A DNA stretch of 24,956 nucleotides. Origin: GCA-2716945 sp964342835. Lineage in GTDB: Bacteria; Pseudomonadota; Gammaproteobacteria; GCA-002705445; GCA-002716945. The notes beneath the pieces were generated by a model. That model was not told the origin of the DNA, did not search any database, and was given only the letters and a program-made list of their open reading frames with translations. This document shows, in pieces, positions 16,409-24,019 of this stretch (within the stretch, counting starts at the first letter, position 1; the number at the start of each line of letters is the position of its first letter). The stretch covers positions 1-24,956 of the forward strand of contig CAYFGJ010000004.1 of assembly GCA_964342835.1 (NCBI GenBank), given 5' to 3'. The translations under genes were made by a program, and so were the position numbers.

Positions 16409-17407
16409 ATGCAGAAAATTATTGCCCAACTTAGTTTCATTGGTGTTTTTATAACTTTAGTTGTAATTTCTCTAGGTGCTTGGGTTAGATTAACTGATGC
16501 TGGATTGGGATGTCCAGATTGGCCAGGCTGTTATGGTATTCTTGGAATTCCTGATACTGAAGCTGAATTAAATAAGGCTAACAAATTTTATCCAAATATT
16601 AATATTGATGTAGGTAAGGCTTCTAGAGAAATGATTCATAGATACTTTGCTGGAGCTCTGGGGTTATATGTTTTTGTTTTATCTTATTTAAGTATTAAAT
16701 ATTCTAGTATTAAATATTATATAATACCTGCATCATTAATAATTCTTATTATCATTCAATCTTTGTTGGGTATGTTAACAGTTACAGAACTAGTTAAGCC
16801 ATCTATTGTTACGTTACATTTAATGATCGGTATATTAACTGCAGTTTTAATTTTCTGGAATGGTATGCATTTTTATCCTGTAAATATTAATCAAAATAAT
16901 AATGATACGAAACTCGTTCTTATTACTTTAGTCTGTATTTTAGGGTTAATTATTCAGATTTTTTTAGGTGGTTGGACTAGCACAAACTATGCTTCTTTAG
17001 CTTGTACAGATTTTCCAAAATGTTCTGGGGAATGGTGGCCTAGAAATATGGATATAATTAAAGCCTTTTCTTTTATTAACTTGCCAGATATAAATTATGA
17101 AGGTGGAGTTTTAAGTAATGATATTAAGATTACAATACACTTTATACATAGAATTTGGGCATTATTTCTGACATTTTTATTTGGTATTTTGTTTTTTTAT
17201 ATTTTTTATATTCAAAATATAAATTACTATAAAAAAATAGGCTTCATTATTTTTATAATTTTCGTTCTACAAATAATATTAGGTATTTCAAACATAATAT
17301 TTAGTTTACCGCTTATGATTGCAGTTTTTCACACAGTTAATGCGGCAATACTACTATTATCTTTATCAGCTCTCTTATATTATTCGACAGACAAGGGTAT
17401 ACAGTGA
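16409..17407 (+). CDS. ctaA: Haem A synthase CtaA/Cox15
   Basis: CtaA oxidises the C8 methyl of haem O to a formyl group, making haem A for subunit I. The 332-residue integral membrane protein shows two pseudo-symmetric four-helix halves. The haem-ligand histidines are His77 (in EMIHR, with Glu74), His137 (TLHLMIG), His247 (FIHRIW) and His308 (FHTVNA). Each half has a periplasmic cysteine pair: Cys35/Cys41 in GCPDWPGC and Cys199/Cys205 in ACTDFPKC. It begins 2 bp after the SCO-like gene, so it is co-transcribed. Substrate comes from ctaB immediately downstream. Confidence 0.96.
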   Translation: MQKIIAQLSFIGVFITLVVISLGAWVRLTDAGLGCPDWPGCYGILGIPDTEAELNKANKFYPNINIDVGKASREMIHRYFAGALGLYVFVLSYLSIKYSSIKYYIIPASLIILIIIQSLLGMLTVTELVKPSIVTLHLMIGILTAVLIFWNGMHFYPVNINQNNNDTKLVLITLVCILGLIIQIFLGGWTSTNYASLACTDFPKCSGEWWPRNMDIIKAFSFINLPDINYEGGVLSNDIKITIHFIHRIWALFLTFLFGILFFYIFYIQNINYYKKIGFIIFIIFVLQIILGISNIIFSLPLMIAVFHTVNAAILLLSLSALLYYSTDKGIQ

Positions 17408-17424
17408 TAATATAGTCAATTATT

Positions 17425-18333
17425 ATGCTTAAACTTACCACTTTTAATCCAAATACCATTTTTGAACTTACCAAGGAGTTCATAGCTCTCACTAAACCAC
17501 GAGTAAACTTATTAATTATGTTTACTGCTATCGTTGGAATGTTATTAGCTCATAATACTACTAACATAAATTATGCATTGATCTTTATATCAAGTGTTGG
17601 GATTGGCCTTGCAGCTTCTGCTGCAGCTATTATTAATCAAGTAGTAGATCAAAAAATTGATAGTATTATGGATAGAACAAAAAACAGACCTTTAGTACAT
17701 GGTTCTATAAAACCAAATCAAGCAATATATTTTGCTATCGGTTTATCGATATCATCTATTTATATTTTGGTAACCTATGTAAATATATTAACAGCCTCGT
17801 TAACATTTCTAACTATCATTATTTATTCTGTGATTTATTCTGTATATTTAAAAAATCTTACTCCACAAAATATAGTCATTGGAGGTATAGCTGGTGCTAT
17901 GCCACCTTTATTAGGTTGGACTTCTATTACAAATCAAGTAGATTCTTTTCCATTAATACTTTTTTTAATTATCTTTCTTTGGACACCACCACATTTTTGG
18001 GCCTTAGCTATATATAAGTGTGATGAATACAAAAAAGCAAATATACCAATGTTACCGATTACACATGGTTGTGATTTTACCAGACTTCATATTCTTTTAT
18101 ATTCAATACTATTATTTTGTATAACACTCTTTCCTTATTTATTAGGATTAAGCAATATCTTTTATTTGATAGGTGTAATTATAATTGGATTTAAGTTTGT
18201 CTACGAATCATTTATTTTATTTATAAAAAAATCCGATGATAAAGCAATTTATTTGTTTAAATACTCAATAACCTATTTAGCAATGCTATTTGCATTTTTA
18301 ATCATCGATCATTTTATTTATTTAATGAATTAA
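17425..18333 (+). CDS. ctaB: Haem O synthase (protohaem IX farnesyltransferase)
   Basis: This UbiA-family membrane enzyme adds a farnesyl group to haem B to give haem O. The 302 residues have about nine helices. Motif 1, NQVVDQKIDSIMDRTKNRPL, carries Asn71, Asp75, Asp79 and Asp83 for magnesium-diphosphate binding. The later blocks YSVYLKNLTPQN, GGIAGAMPPLLGWT, WTPPHFWALA and the YKKANIPMLP loop are diagnostic of CyoE/CtaB. It lies 17 bp after ctaA. I see no clear Shine-Dalgarno sequence, so translation may depend on ctaA. It could be named cyoE, but the cox/ctaA context favours ctaB. It ends 1 bp from the convergent rpoH gene. Confidence 0.96.
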   Translation: MLKLTTFNPNTIFELTKEFIALTKPRVNLLIMFTAIVGMLLAHNTTNINYALIFISSVGIGLAASAAAIINQVVDQKIDSIMDRTKNRPLVHGSIKPNQAIYFAIGLSISSIYILVTYVNILTASLTFLTIIIYSVIYSVYLKNLTPQNIVIGGIAGAMPPLLGWTSITNQVDSFPLILFLIIFLWTPPHFWALAIYKCDEYKKANIPMLPITHGCDFTRLHILLYSILLFCITLFPYLLGLSNIFYLIGVIIIGFKFVYESFILFIKKSDDKAIYLFKYSITYLAMLFAFLIIDHFIYLMN

Positions 18334-18361
18334 TTTATGCGAGAAGCATAGAGCTTTTTAA
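18334..18361 (+). terminator. Weak candidate terminator for the cox-ctaB transcript
   Basis: Just after the ctaB stop, TATGC (18336-18340) pairs with GCATA (18346-18350) around a GAGAA loop. Four or five T bases follow within about 10 bp. The stem is short and the T-run displaced, so efficiency is doubtful. It lies within the 3' end of rpoH coding sequence on the other strand. Confidence 0.25.
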
Positions 18362-19198
18362 AGAAGACAATGATTTTTCTTCTATCTGTCTTACTCTTTC
18401 TTTTGATATCTTGTATTTTTTTGATAGATCTGCCAATGTAGCTTTATCTTCAGTTAAATAGCGCTGGTAAATAATATCTTTACTTCTATCATCAAGTTTA
18501 GATAAAGCATTATGTAATTCAGCATTATCATGTGTATCTGTATCTTTATTTTCTATTAAAATAGATGGATCTTTATTATCTGATAAATAATCAGAAGGGG
18601 CTGTTTCATCATTATTACTTGGATCAAATGAAATGTCTGTTCCACTTAATCTAGATTCCATTAAGGTGACAGTTTCTGGTTTTACATTAAGTTCATTTGC
18701 AACATTTTCTGTTTCTTGTTTCGTTAACCATGTTTTCCCATTTTTTTTACTTCTAAGTTTAAAGAATAATTTTCTTTGTGCTTTTGTGGTAGCAACTTTT
18801 ACTATTTTCCAATTTTTTAAAATAAATTCATGTATTTCTGCACGTATCCAATAAATTGCAAAAGAAAGAAGTCTAACTTTTTTTTCTGGATTAAATTTTT
18901 TTACGGCTTTCATTAATCCAACATTTCCTTCTTGTATTAAATCAAGCAATGGTAATCCATATCCTCTATATGTTTTAGCAATATGAACTACAAATCGTAA
19001 ATTAGATACTACAATTTTTTTTGCTGATTCTAAATCGTCAAATTTATGAAATTTATGAAATAAACTAATTTCTTCTTCTTTGCTAAGTAATGGAGACTGT
19101 CTTAATTCACGCAAATAAATATCCAGAGAATCACCTGATTCAAGATCAGTTGATAAATCTAGTGGCATATATTCAGTCAGTTCTTGTGTCATAATCAT
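18335..19198 (-). CDS. rpoH: RNA polymerase heat-shock sigma factor RpoH (sigma-32)
   Basis: RpoH directs RNA polymerase to heat-shock promoters. The 287 residues match the family's usual length and domain order. Region 1.2/2 carries SNLRFVVHIAKTYRGYG and LLDLIQEGNVGLMKAVKKF (residues 65-102). The RpoH box QRKLFFKLR at 141-149 separates it from RpoD and RpoS. The region 4 helix-turn-helix (SKKYKISKERVRQIEEKS) is near 263-280. Two ATGs are possible (19198 and 19192). An AAGG ribosome-binding site is 3 bp before the first and 9 bp before the second, so the second may be used. A good sigma-70-like promoter lies just upstream. The usual ftsY-ftsE-ftsX neighbours are absent. A mutM/rsmD/coaD/M16 neighbourhood nearby agrees with gammaproteobacterial synteny. 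Confidence 0.97.
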   Translation of the reverse strand: MIMTQELTEYMPLDLSTDLESGDSLDIYLRELRQSPLLSKEEEISLFHKFHKFDDLESAKKIVVSNLRFVVHIAKTYRGYGLPLLDLIQEGNVGLMKAVKKFNPEKKVRLLSFAIYWIRAEIHEFILKNWKIVKVATTKAQRKLFFKLRSKKNGKTWLTKQETENVANELNVKPETVTLMESRLSGTDISFDPSNNDETAPSDYLSDNKDPSILIENKDTDTHDNAELHNALSKLDDRSKDIIYQRYLTEDKATLADLSKKYKISKERVRQIEEKSLSSLKSSMLLA

Positions 19199-19217
19199 AT
19201 ACCTTGTCTTGGGTTTA

Positions 19218-19245
19218 ATTATAATGGCTTTTTTTGTCTTTTCAA
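19218..19245 (-). promoter_or_regulatory. Probable sigma-70 promoter of rpoH
   Basis: On the minus strand, TTGAAA (complement of 19240-19245) and a perfect TATAAT (complement of 19218-19223) are separated by 16 bp. The -10 box ends 19 bp before the first rpoH ATG, leaving a short leader of about 12 bp that contains AAGG. This is the best housekeeping promoter match I see in the window. Confidence 0.55.
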
Positions 19246-19291
19246 GCTTAAAAAAACTAGCTATTTCAAGGTTTTAGGCTTAAAAAATTAG
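19240..19291. repeat. Imperfect direct repeat upstream of rpoH
   Basis: TTTCAAG occurs at 19240-19246 and 19264-19270. The longer block AGCTTAAAAAAACTAG (19245-19260) recurs as GGCTTAAAAAATTAG (19277-19291), 32 bp apart or about three helical turns. The first copy contains the -35 box of the rpoH promoter. It may be a pair of regulator sites or a duplicated promoter element. Confidence 0.35.
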
Positions 19292-19336
19292 AATAATTTA
19301 GCATATATTTCATATTATATCATAATCAAATGGTTA

Positions 19337-19364
19337 TTTAGATAAGAAATATTTTTGTTATAAT
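19337..19364 (+). promoter_or_regulatory. Candidate promoter for the M16 peptidase-rsmD-coaD run
   Basis: TTTAGA (19337-19342, four of six -35 matches) and a perfect TATAAT (19359-19364) are 16 bp apart. The -10 ends 8 bp before the ATG at 19373, so a transcript would be essentially leaderless. No ribosome-binding site is visible either. Confidence 0.35.
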
Positions 19365-19372
19365 TTTATTCA

Positions 19373-20722
19373 ATGTATAAAATTATCAAAAACAACAATT
19401 TTTTTAAGTTCATATTTATTTTTATTGCATGTATACATTTTAATGCAGATGCATCAATTAAATTCTCAGACAGAATAGAAGAGTATTATTTAGATAATGG
19501 TCTTAAAGTAATTTTATTGGAAGATAAACGAGGACCAGCAGTAGTTTCAAGTACATGGTACAAAGTTGGTTCAAGTTATGAGCATGAAGGAATTACAGGA
19601 ATATCACATCTTTTAGAACACATGATGTTCAAAGGAACCAAAAATTATAAAGCTGGGGAGTTTTCGAAAATAATTAAAGGTCTAGGTGGATCCGAGAATG
19701 CATTTACTGGAAGAGATTTTACTGGATATTATCAAAAAGTTCATAAAGATCATCTAGAAAAATGTATAAAAATGGAATCTGATAGGATGGTAAATTTATT
19801 ATTAAATAAAGAAGAACTAACAACAGAATTAGAAGTTGTAAAAGAGGAAAGAAGATTGCGCACCGAAGATAATCCTATTGCATTAGCATTTGAACAAATA
19901 CTTTTACAGAGTTTTGGCTATTATGGTTATGGAATTCCAATAGTTGGCACCAATAATGATTTGAATAATATCACTATTGATGATGTGCAATCTTGGTATG
20001 ATAGATATTATACACCAAAAAATGCAATTCTTATTATTGCTGGTAATTTTGATAGAGAAAAAACAAAATATTGGGTAGAAAAATATTATTCAAAAATTCA
20101 TAAATTGTCAGACAGTTATACATCTAATAAAATAAGACATAAAACTACTTACAACAACATACATAAATTCTCCCGTGTAAGTGAAACAATTATACTTATG
20201 TCGTTTTTAAATCCTAAATACACCAAGAATAATAAAATGGATCATTATGCTCTCGGCTTATTATTAGAATTAATGGACGGAGGTTATTCCTCTAGATTTA
20301 CAAAAAACATTGTTGATGAAAAAAAACTTGCTTTAGAGACATTTATATCTTACGAGTCATATCCAAAAGAAAATAATATTTTTACAATTGGTGGCACACT
20401 CAGACAAGGTACTGAACCTAAAGTCCTACAAGATGCCATTCTAAATGAATTCAATAAATTAATAAAAAATGGAATTACTGATGAAGAAATGATTCAAATT
20501 AAATCTAGATTAGTTGCTGAAAATATATATAAATTTGATTCATTATTTTATCAGGCGATGAATGTTGGAACTCTTGAAACAAAGAATATTGGATGGAAAA
20601 CCATTGATGAATATTTAGATGATATAGATAAAATCACAAAAGAAGATATTATTGAAGTTGCAAGAAAATACATTACTTCAAATAAATTTATTTTTACAAT
20701 TATAGAGCCAGAGAAAATATGA
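19373..20722 (+). CDS. Periplasmic M16 zinc metallopeptidase, catalytic subunit
   Basis: This is an M16 (pitrilysin/processing peptidase family) zinc protease, probably exported. A signal peptide covers about residues 1-27, with a hydrophobic core FKFIFIFIACI and probable cleavage after ADA. The inverted zinc motif HxxEH is intact (His79, Glu82, His83 in HLLEHMMFKGT). A downstream glutamate in the EVVKEERR block (residue 158 or 159) is the expected third ligand. At 449 residues it has the length of a two-domain half enzyme that pairs with a second subunit. The next gene overlaps by 4 bp and encodes a paralogue without the motif, the usual active/inactive pair. The substrate is unknown. Confidence 0.93.
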   Translation: MYKIIKNNNFFKFIFIFIACIHFNADASIKFSDRIEEYYLDNGLKVILLEDKRGPAVVSSTWYKVGSSYEHEGITGISHLLEHMMFKGTKNYKAGEFSKIIKGLGGSENAFTGRDFTGYYQKVHKDHLEKCIKMESDRMVNLLLNKEELTTELEVVKEERRLRTEDNPIALAFEQILLQSFGYYGYGIPIVGTNNDLNNITIDDVQSWYDRYYTPKNAILIIAGNFDREKTKYWVEKYYSKIHKLSDSYTSNKIRHKTTYNNIHKFSRVSETIILMSFLNPKYTKNNKMDHYALGLLLELMDGGYSSRFTKNIVDEKKLALETFISYESYPKENNIFTIGGTLRQGTEPKVLQDAILNEFNKLIKNGITDEEMIQIKSRLVAENIYKFDSLFYQAMNVGTLETKNIGWKTIDEYLDDIDKITKEDIIEVARKYITSNKFIFTIIEPEKI

Positions 20723-22092
20723 AATATTTTTATTTTACAATTATTTTTTTATTAGTATTTTTTAATCAAAATGCTTATTCATATCCAACTATAGAAAAAA
20801 TTAAATCTAACCCAAATTATTTACTTGTTGAAAGACAAACTCTCCCTATTATTGATATGAATATTACTTTTAATATTGGAAGTAAACATGAATCTCCATT
20901 AACAGCCGGACTAAGAAACTTATCTTTTAGATTGATACCTCAACAAAAATATAAAAACGAAAAGATTATTCATTTATTTGAGAAGATTGGAGCTTCTGTA
21001 AATTTTAAAGTTGCTAAAGATAATAGTGAAATAAATATAAGATTTATAAAATCAGAATATAACATTAGTTATATAACGGAAATTTTAAATTATATTCTAA
21101 CAGATCTAAAGATAGATGAAGAAACATTAAATTTTGAAAAAGAAAAAATTATCAGAGAGATACAAGGAAATAAATTAGATCCATCTATTCTTGCATCACA
21201 ACATGCAAACGAAGTATTCTTCAGTGGCTCATGGTATCAACATCCAATAATTGGGTATCAAGATACTGTTGAAAAATTTTCCAAAAATGATGTAGATAAT
21301 CATCTATTAACTTTTGGTGATGTAGAAATAAATTTTGTAGGGGCTTTAAATAATAATGAAGCAGCATTTTTTATTTCTGATATTATAAGAAATTATAAAA
21401 ATGATGACAAATATAACTCTAAATGTAATGACTATTGGTACACTCACTCTAAATGTCGTTTTACTTTGGGGAATGTAAAATCACGAGAGAGAGTTAAACT
21501 TAATACTAGCCAAACACATATACTTATATATGTTCCCCTTTATGTTTCAACACCAACTTGGAGAGAAAAAAACCAGATTCATAAAAGTGATAGCTGTTGT
21601 GCAAATCTACGATTAGATGAATATTATTATGAGTTATTAGTAGCAAATTATATTTTTGGTGGAAGCGGATTTGGTTCAACACTTATGAATGAAATAAGAG
21701 AAAAAAGAGGACTAGCTTATTCTGTCTACAGTTATTTAATACCCTATAATGATTTTGGTGTACTGGCCATTAATATGCAAACAAAAAATCAAAATAGTTA
21801 TACAGCAATTAATCTTTTAGAAGACTTATTAGAAAAATTAAAAAAAGCTGAATTTTCGGAAAACCAAATAAGAAAAGCAAAAAATGGAATTTTAAATAGT
21901 TTTGAATTGAGATTTGATACTAATAGAAAATTATTAGGTATGTTGACAGCTATTAATAATTTTAATTTAGAAAATAATTATTTTGAAGAATATAAAAAAG
22001 GACTCATGAAAGTTAACAAATCATCAATTAAAGATGCTTTTTCTAAAAAAATGACAAATGAACATGCAATAATAACTGTAGGTAAATTTTAA
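20719..22092 (+). CDS. Periplasmic M16 family protein, non-catalytic subunit
   Basis: This is an M16 paralogue of 457 residues, probably the non-catalytic partner of the protease encoded upstream. A signal peptide covers about residues 1-21 (cleavage near AYS). The position that should hold HxxEH reads LTAGLRNLSFRL (residues 61-72), so zinc binding is lost, as usual for the partner subunit. The C-terminal half keeps the substrate-binding signature NEIREKRGLAYSVYSY near 324-339. Unusual features are Cys236 and Cys246 (CX9C) and Cys293-Cys294. The last pair lies in an insertion before YYYELLVANYIFGG, where relatives have a short proline/glycine turn. It overlaps the upstream gene by 4 bp and abuts rsmD. 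Confidence 0.9.
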   Translation: MKYFYFTIIFLLVFFNQNAYSYPTIEKIKSNPNYLLVERQTLPIIDMNITFNIGSKHESPLTAGLRNLSFRLIPQQKYKNEKIIHLFEKIGASVNFKVAKDNSEINIRFIKSEYNISYITEILNYILTDLKIDEETLNFEKEKIIREIQGNKLDPSILASQHANEVFFSGSWYQHPIIGYQDTVEKFSKNDVDNHLLTFGDVEINFVGALNNNEAAFFISDIIRNYKNDDKYNSKCNDYWYTHSKCRFTLGNVKSRERVKLNTSQTHILIYVPLYVSTPTWREKNQIHKSDSCCANLRLDEYYYELLVANYIFGGSGFGSTLMNEIREKRGLAYSVYSYLIPYNDFGVLAINMQTKNQNSYTAINLLEDLLEKLKKAEFSENQIRKAKNGILNSFELRFDTNRKLLGMLTAINNFNLENNYFEEYKKGLMKVNKSSIKDAFSKKMTNEHAIITVGKF

Positions 22093-22659
22093 TTGCCAGA
22101 AAATAAAATAAAGATTACAGGTGGAAAACTAAAATCTAGAGTTCTTAATTATAATTCAACCAACCCATTAATTAAGCCAACCAAATCTTATATAAGGGAA
22201 ACATTATTTAACGTGATACCCATATCAGAAAAATCTATATGTTTAGATTTATATTCTGGCAGTGGTATATTGTCAGCTGAATCGATATCTAGAGGCGCAA
22301 AATTTTCTACATTATTAGAAAATGATGCTAAAACAATATTAAAAATTGAAGAAGAATTTGAAAAACTTGAGATAGATAACTTTAAAGCCATAAGCGAAGA
22401 TGTAATAAAATTTTTAAAAAAATCAAAACATTTTAATTATGATGTAATATTTGTAGATCCTCCTTACAAGTCGGAATTACTTAATATAACTATAGAAATA
22501 CTTATCAAATGTGATTTAAAAAAAAATTCATATATCTATATAGAACAAAATAAAAAACTATATAATGAAAATATACTGAATCTATTAGATAATTCGCACA
22601 ATATAATTAAAAATTTGAGTATTGGCGATGTAACATATACAATCGCTAAAAAGAGGTAA
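22093..22659 (+). CDS. rsmD: 16S rRNA (guanine966-N2)-methyltransferase RsmD
   Basis: RsmD methylates G966 of 16S rRNA using S-adenosylmethionine. The 188 residues show an N-terminal ITGGKLKSRVL and KPTKSYIRETLFNV. SAM motif I follows (LDLYSGSGILSAESISRGA, about residues 51-69), then the catalytic DPPY near residue 121 within FVDPPYKSE. The start is TTG at 22093, immediately after the TAA of the M16 partner, and translation is probably coupled. The usual RPTxDRVRE block is altered to KPTKSYIRE, a modest divergence. rsmD followed by coaD is a common gammaproteobacterial pair. Confidence 0.95.
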   Translation: MPENKIKITGGKLKSRVLNYNSTNPLIKPTKSYIRETLFNVIPISEKSICLDLYSGSGILSAESISRGAKFSTLLENDAKTILKIEEEFEKLEIDNFKAISEDVIKFLKKSKHFNYDVIFVDPPYKSELLNITIEILIKCDLKKNSYIYIEQNKKLYNENILNLLDNSHNIIKNLSIGDVTYTIAKKR

Positions 22660-22662
22660 AAA

Positions 22663-23139
22663 ATGTCATTAATAGCTGTCTATCCAGGTACTTTTGATCC
22701 TGTTACGAATGGTCATGCAGATTTAGTAAAAAGGGCTAGTAAAATATTTGATAAAGTGATTATTGCTGTAGCAAGTAATCCACAAAAAACAACATTATTT
22801 AGTCTTGATGAAAGAATTATTTTGGCTAATACAGTTTTTAGTGATTTTAATAATACTGAAGTTTTCCCACTAGAGAAGTTAGTAGTAGAATTTGCAAAAG
22901 AACATTCTGCAACAATTATATTAAGAGGATTGAGAGCAGTATCAGATTTTGAATATGAAGTTCAATTAGCTGGTATGAATCGTTCTATGGAGCCAAATAT
23001 TGAAAGTGTATTTATGAGTCCAGGAGAAGAATTTAGTTTTCTTTCTTCTAGCATTATAAAAGATATAGCAAAACATAAAGGTGATTTATCAAAATTTGTA
23101 CATAAAACAGTAGAAGAAGCATTAAGAAAGAAATATTAA
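22663..23139 (+). CDS. coaD: Phosphopantetheine adenylyltransferase
   Basis: CoaD transfers AMP from ATP to 4'-phosphopantetheine, the penultimate step of coenzyme A synthesis. The 158 residues match the family from end to end. The nucleotide-binding PGTFDPVTNGH lies at residues 8-18, with Thr10 and His18 as key residues. Then come LRGLRAVSDFEYE near 88-100 and the C-terminal SSSIIKDIAKHKGD. An AGAGG ribosome-binding site sits 5 bp before the ATG. It follows rsmD by 3 bp and ends 1 bp from the convergent mutM gene. The ferredoxin gene often found next to coaD in relatives is absent. Confidence 0.97.
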   Translation: MSLIAVYPGTFDPVTNGHADLVKRASKIFDKVIIAVASNPQKTTLFSLDERIILANTVFSDFNNTEVFPLEKLVVEFAKEHSATIILRGLRAVSDFEYEVQLAGMNRSMEPNIESVFMSPGEEFSFLSSSIIKDIAKHKGDLSKFVHKTVEEALRKKY

Positions 23140-23140
23140 T

Positions 23141-23950
23141 TTATTTTTGACATTTTCTACAATAATAAGACATTCTTCCACCAATTTTAGTTTTAGTGAT
23201 TTTTGATTTTTTACAAATAGGACAAAATTCTTTTCCATAAACTAATAATTTTTGTTTAAAATATCCTGGTGTTCCATCAATTTGCTTGTAATTACGCAAT
23301 GTAGTACCGCCAGCTTTTACAGATTTAATGAGAACTTTTTTTATTGATAAGACAAGATTTTTACATTCACTTTTTTTTAGTTTATATGATTTCTTATTAG
23401 GGTTTATTTTTGATAAAAATAATGCTTCTGAAGCGTAAATATTTCCAACTCCTACAACAATCTTTTGATCCATTATAAAATTTTTTATAGATAATTTTCT
23501 TTTTCTACTTTTTTGAAAGATATATTTTTCCGTAAGATCTTTATCTAATGGTTCAACTCCTAAATTTTTTATTAATGGATGTTCATTTAATATATTTGTC
23601 CAATGCAGAGAGCCGAATTTTCTTATATCATTAAATATAATTCTATATTTTTTTATTGTAATTTGATAATGATCATGTTTTTCAATTAAATTATTATCAC
23701 GACTTAATATTTTGAATACTCCTGTCATCCCTAAATGAATAATTAAAGAACCATTTTTAAAACTAATACATATATATTTCCCCCTTCTTGATATTTTTCG
23801 TACAATATTTTTTTTAAGATATTTTTTTATATTTTTTTGTATTTTCCATCTTAATTTAGAGTTATAAATTTCAAAGTCTGTTATTACTTGTTTATTTAAA
23901 ACTTTTTCTAATGCATTCTTAATTGTTTCTACTTCTGGTAATTCTGGCAT
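23141..23950 (-). CDS. mutM: Formamidopyrimidine-DNA glycosylase MutM (Fpg)
   Basis: MutM removes 8-oxoguanine and related oxidised purines from DNA and cuts the abasic site. The 269 residues start with MPELPEVETI, giving the catalytic Pro2 and Glu3 after methionine removal. The conserved DNA-binding lysine is Lys58 in RRGKYI. Other matches are HLGMTG, NDIRKFG, VGVGNIYASEAL and the C-terminal zinc finger with CPIC and YYCRKC. All four zinc cysteines are present. It is probably a single-gene unit. Its ATG lies 69 bp from the divergent desaturase start. Confidence 0.97.
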   Translation of the reverse strand: MPELPEVETIKNALEKVLNKQVITDFEIYNSKLRWKIQKNIKKYLKKNIVRKISRRGKYICISFKNGSLIIHLGMTGVFKILSRDNNLIEKHDHYQITIKKYRIIFNDIRKFGSLHWTNILNEHPLIKNLGVEPLDKDLTEKYIFQKSRKRKLSIKNFIMDQKIVVGVGNIYASEALFLSKINPNKKSYKLKKSECKNLVLSIKKVLIKSVKAGGTTLRNYKQIDGTPGYFKQKLLVYGKEFCPICKKSKITKTKIGGRMSYYCRKCQK

Positions 23951-23963
23951 AATAATATATTAA

Positions 23964-23993
23964 TTGGACTTATATAAAAATCTATCATATGAT
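23964..23993 (+). promoter_or_regulatory. Candidate promoter of the desaturase gene
   Basis: TTGGAC (23964-23969) and TATGAT (23988-23993) are 18 bp apart, and the -10 box overlaps the palindromes at 23984-24001. A transcript would start near 24000, about 20 bp before the ATG. Confidence 0.3.
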
Positions 23994-24001
23994 GATATCA
24001 T
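23984..24001. repeat. Two overlapping palindromes in the mutM/desaturase intergenic region
   Basis: ATCATATGAT (23984-23993) and ATGATATCAT (23992-24001) are each perfect 10-bp palindromes sharing two bases. They sit over the candidate -10 box of the desaturase promoter, where a repressor would act. Desaturase genes in gammaproteobacteria are often controlled by TetR-type regulators such as DesT or FabR, but this sequence does not look like their published sites from memory. Confidence 0.35.
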
Positions 24002-24019
24002 TTGTAATTATAAAAAATT

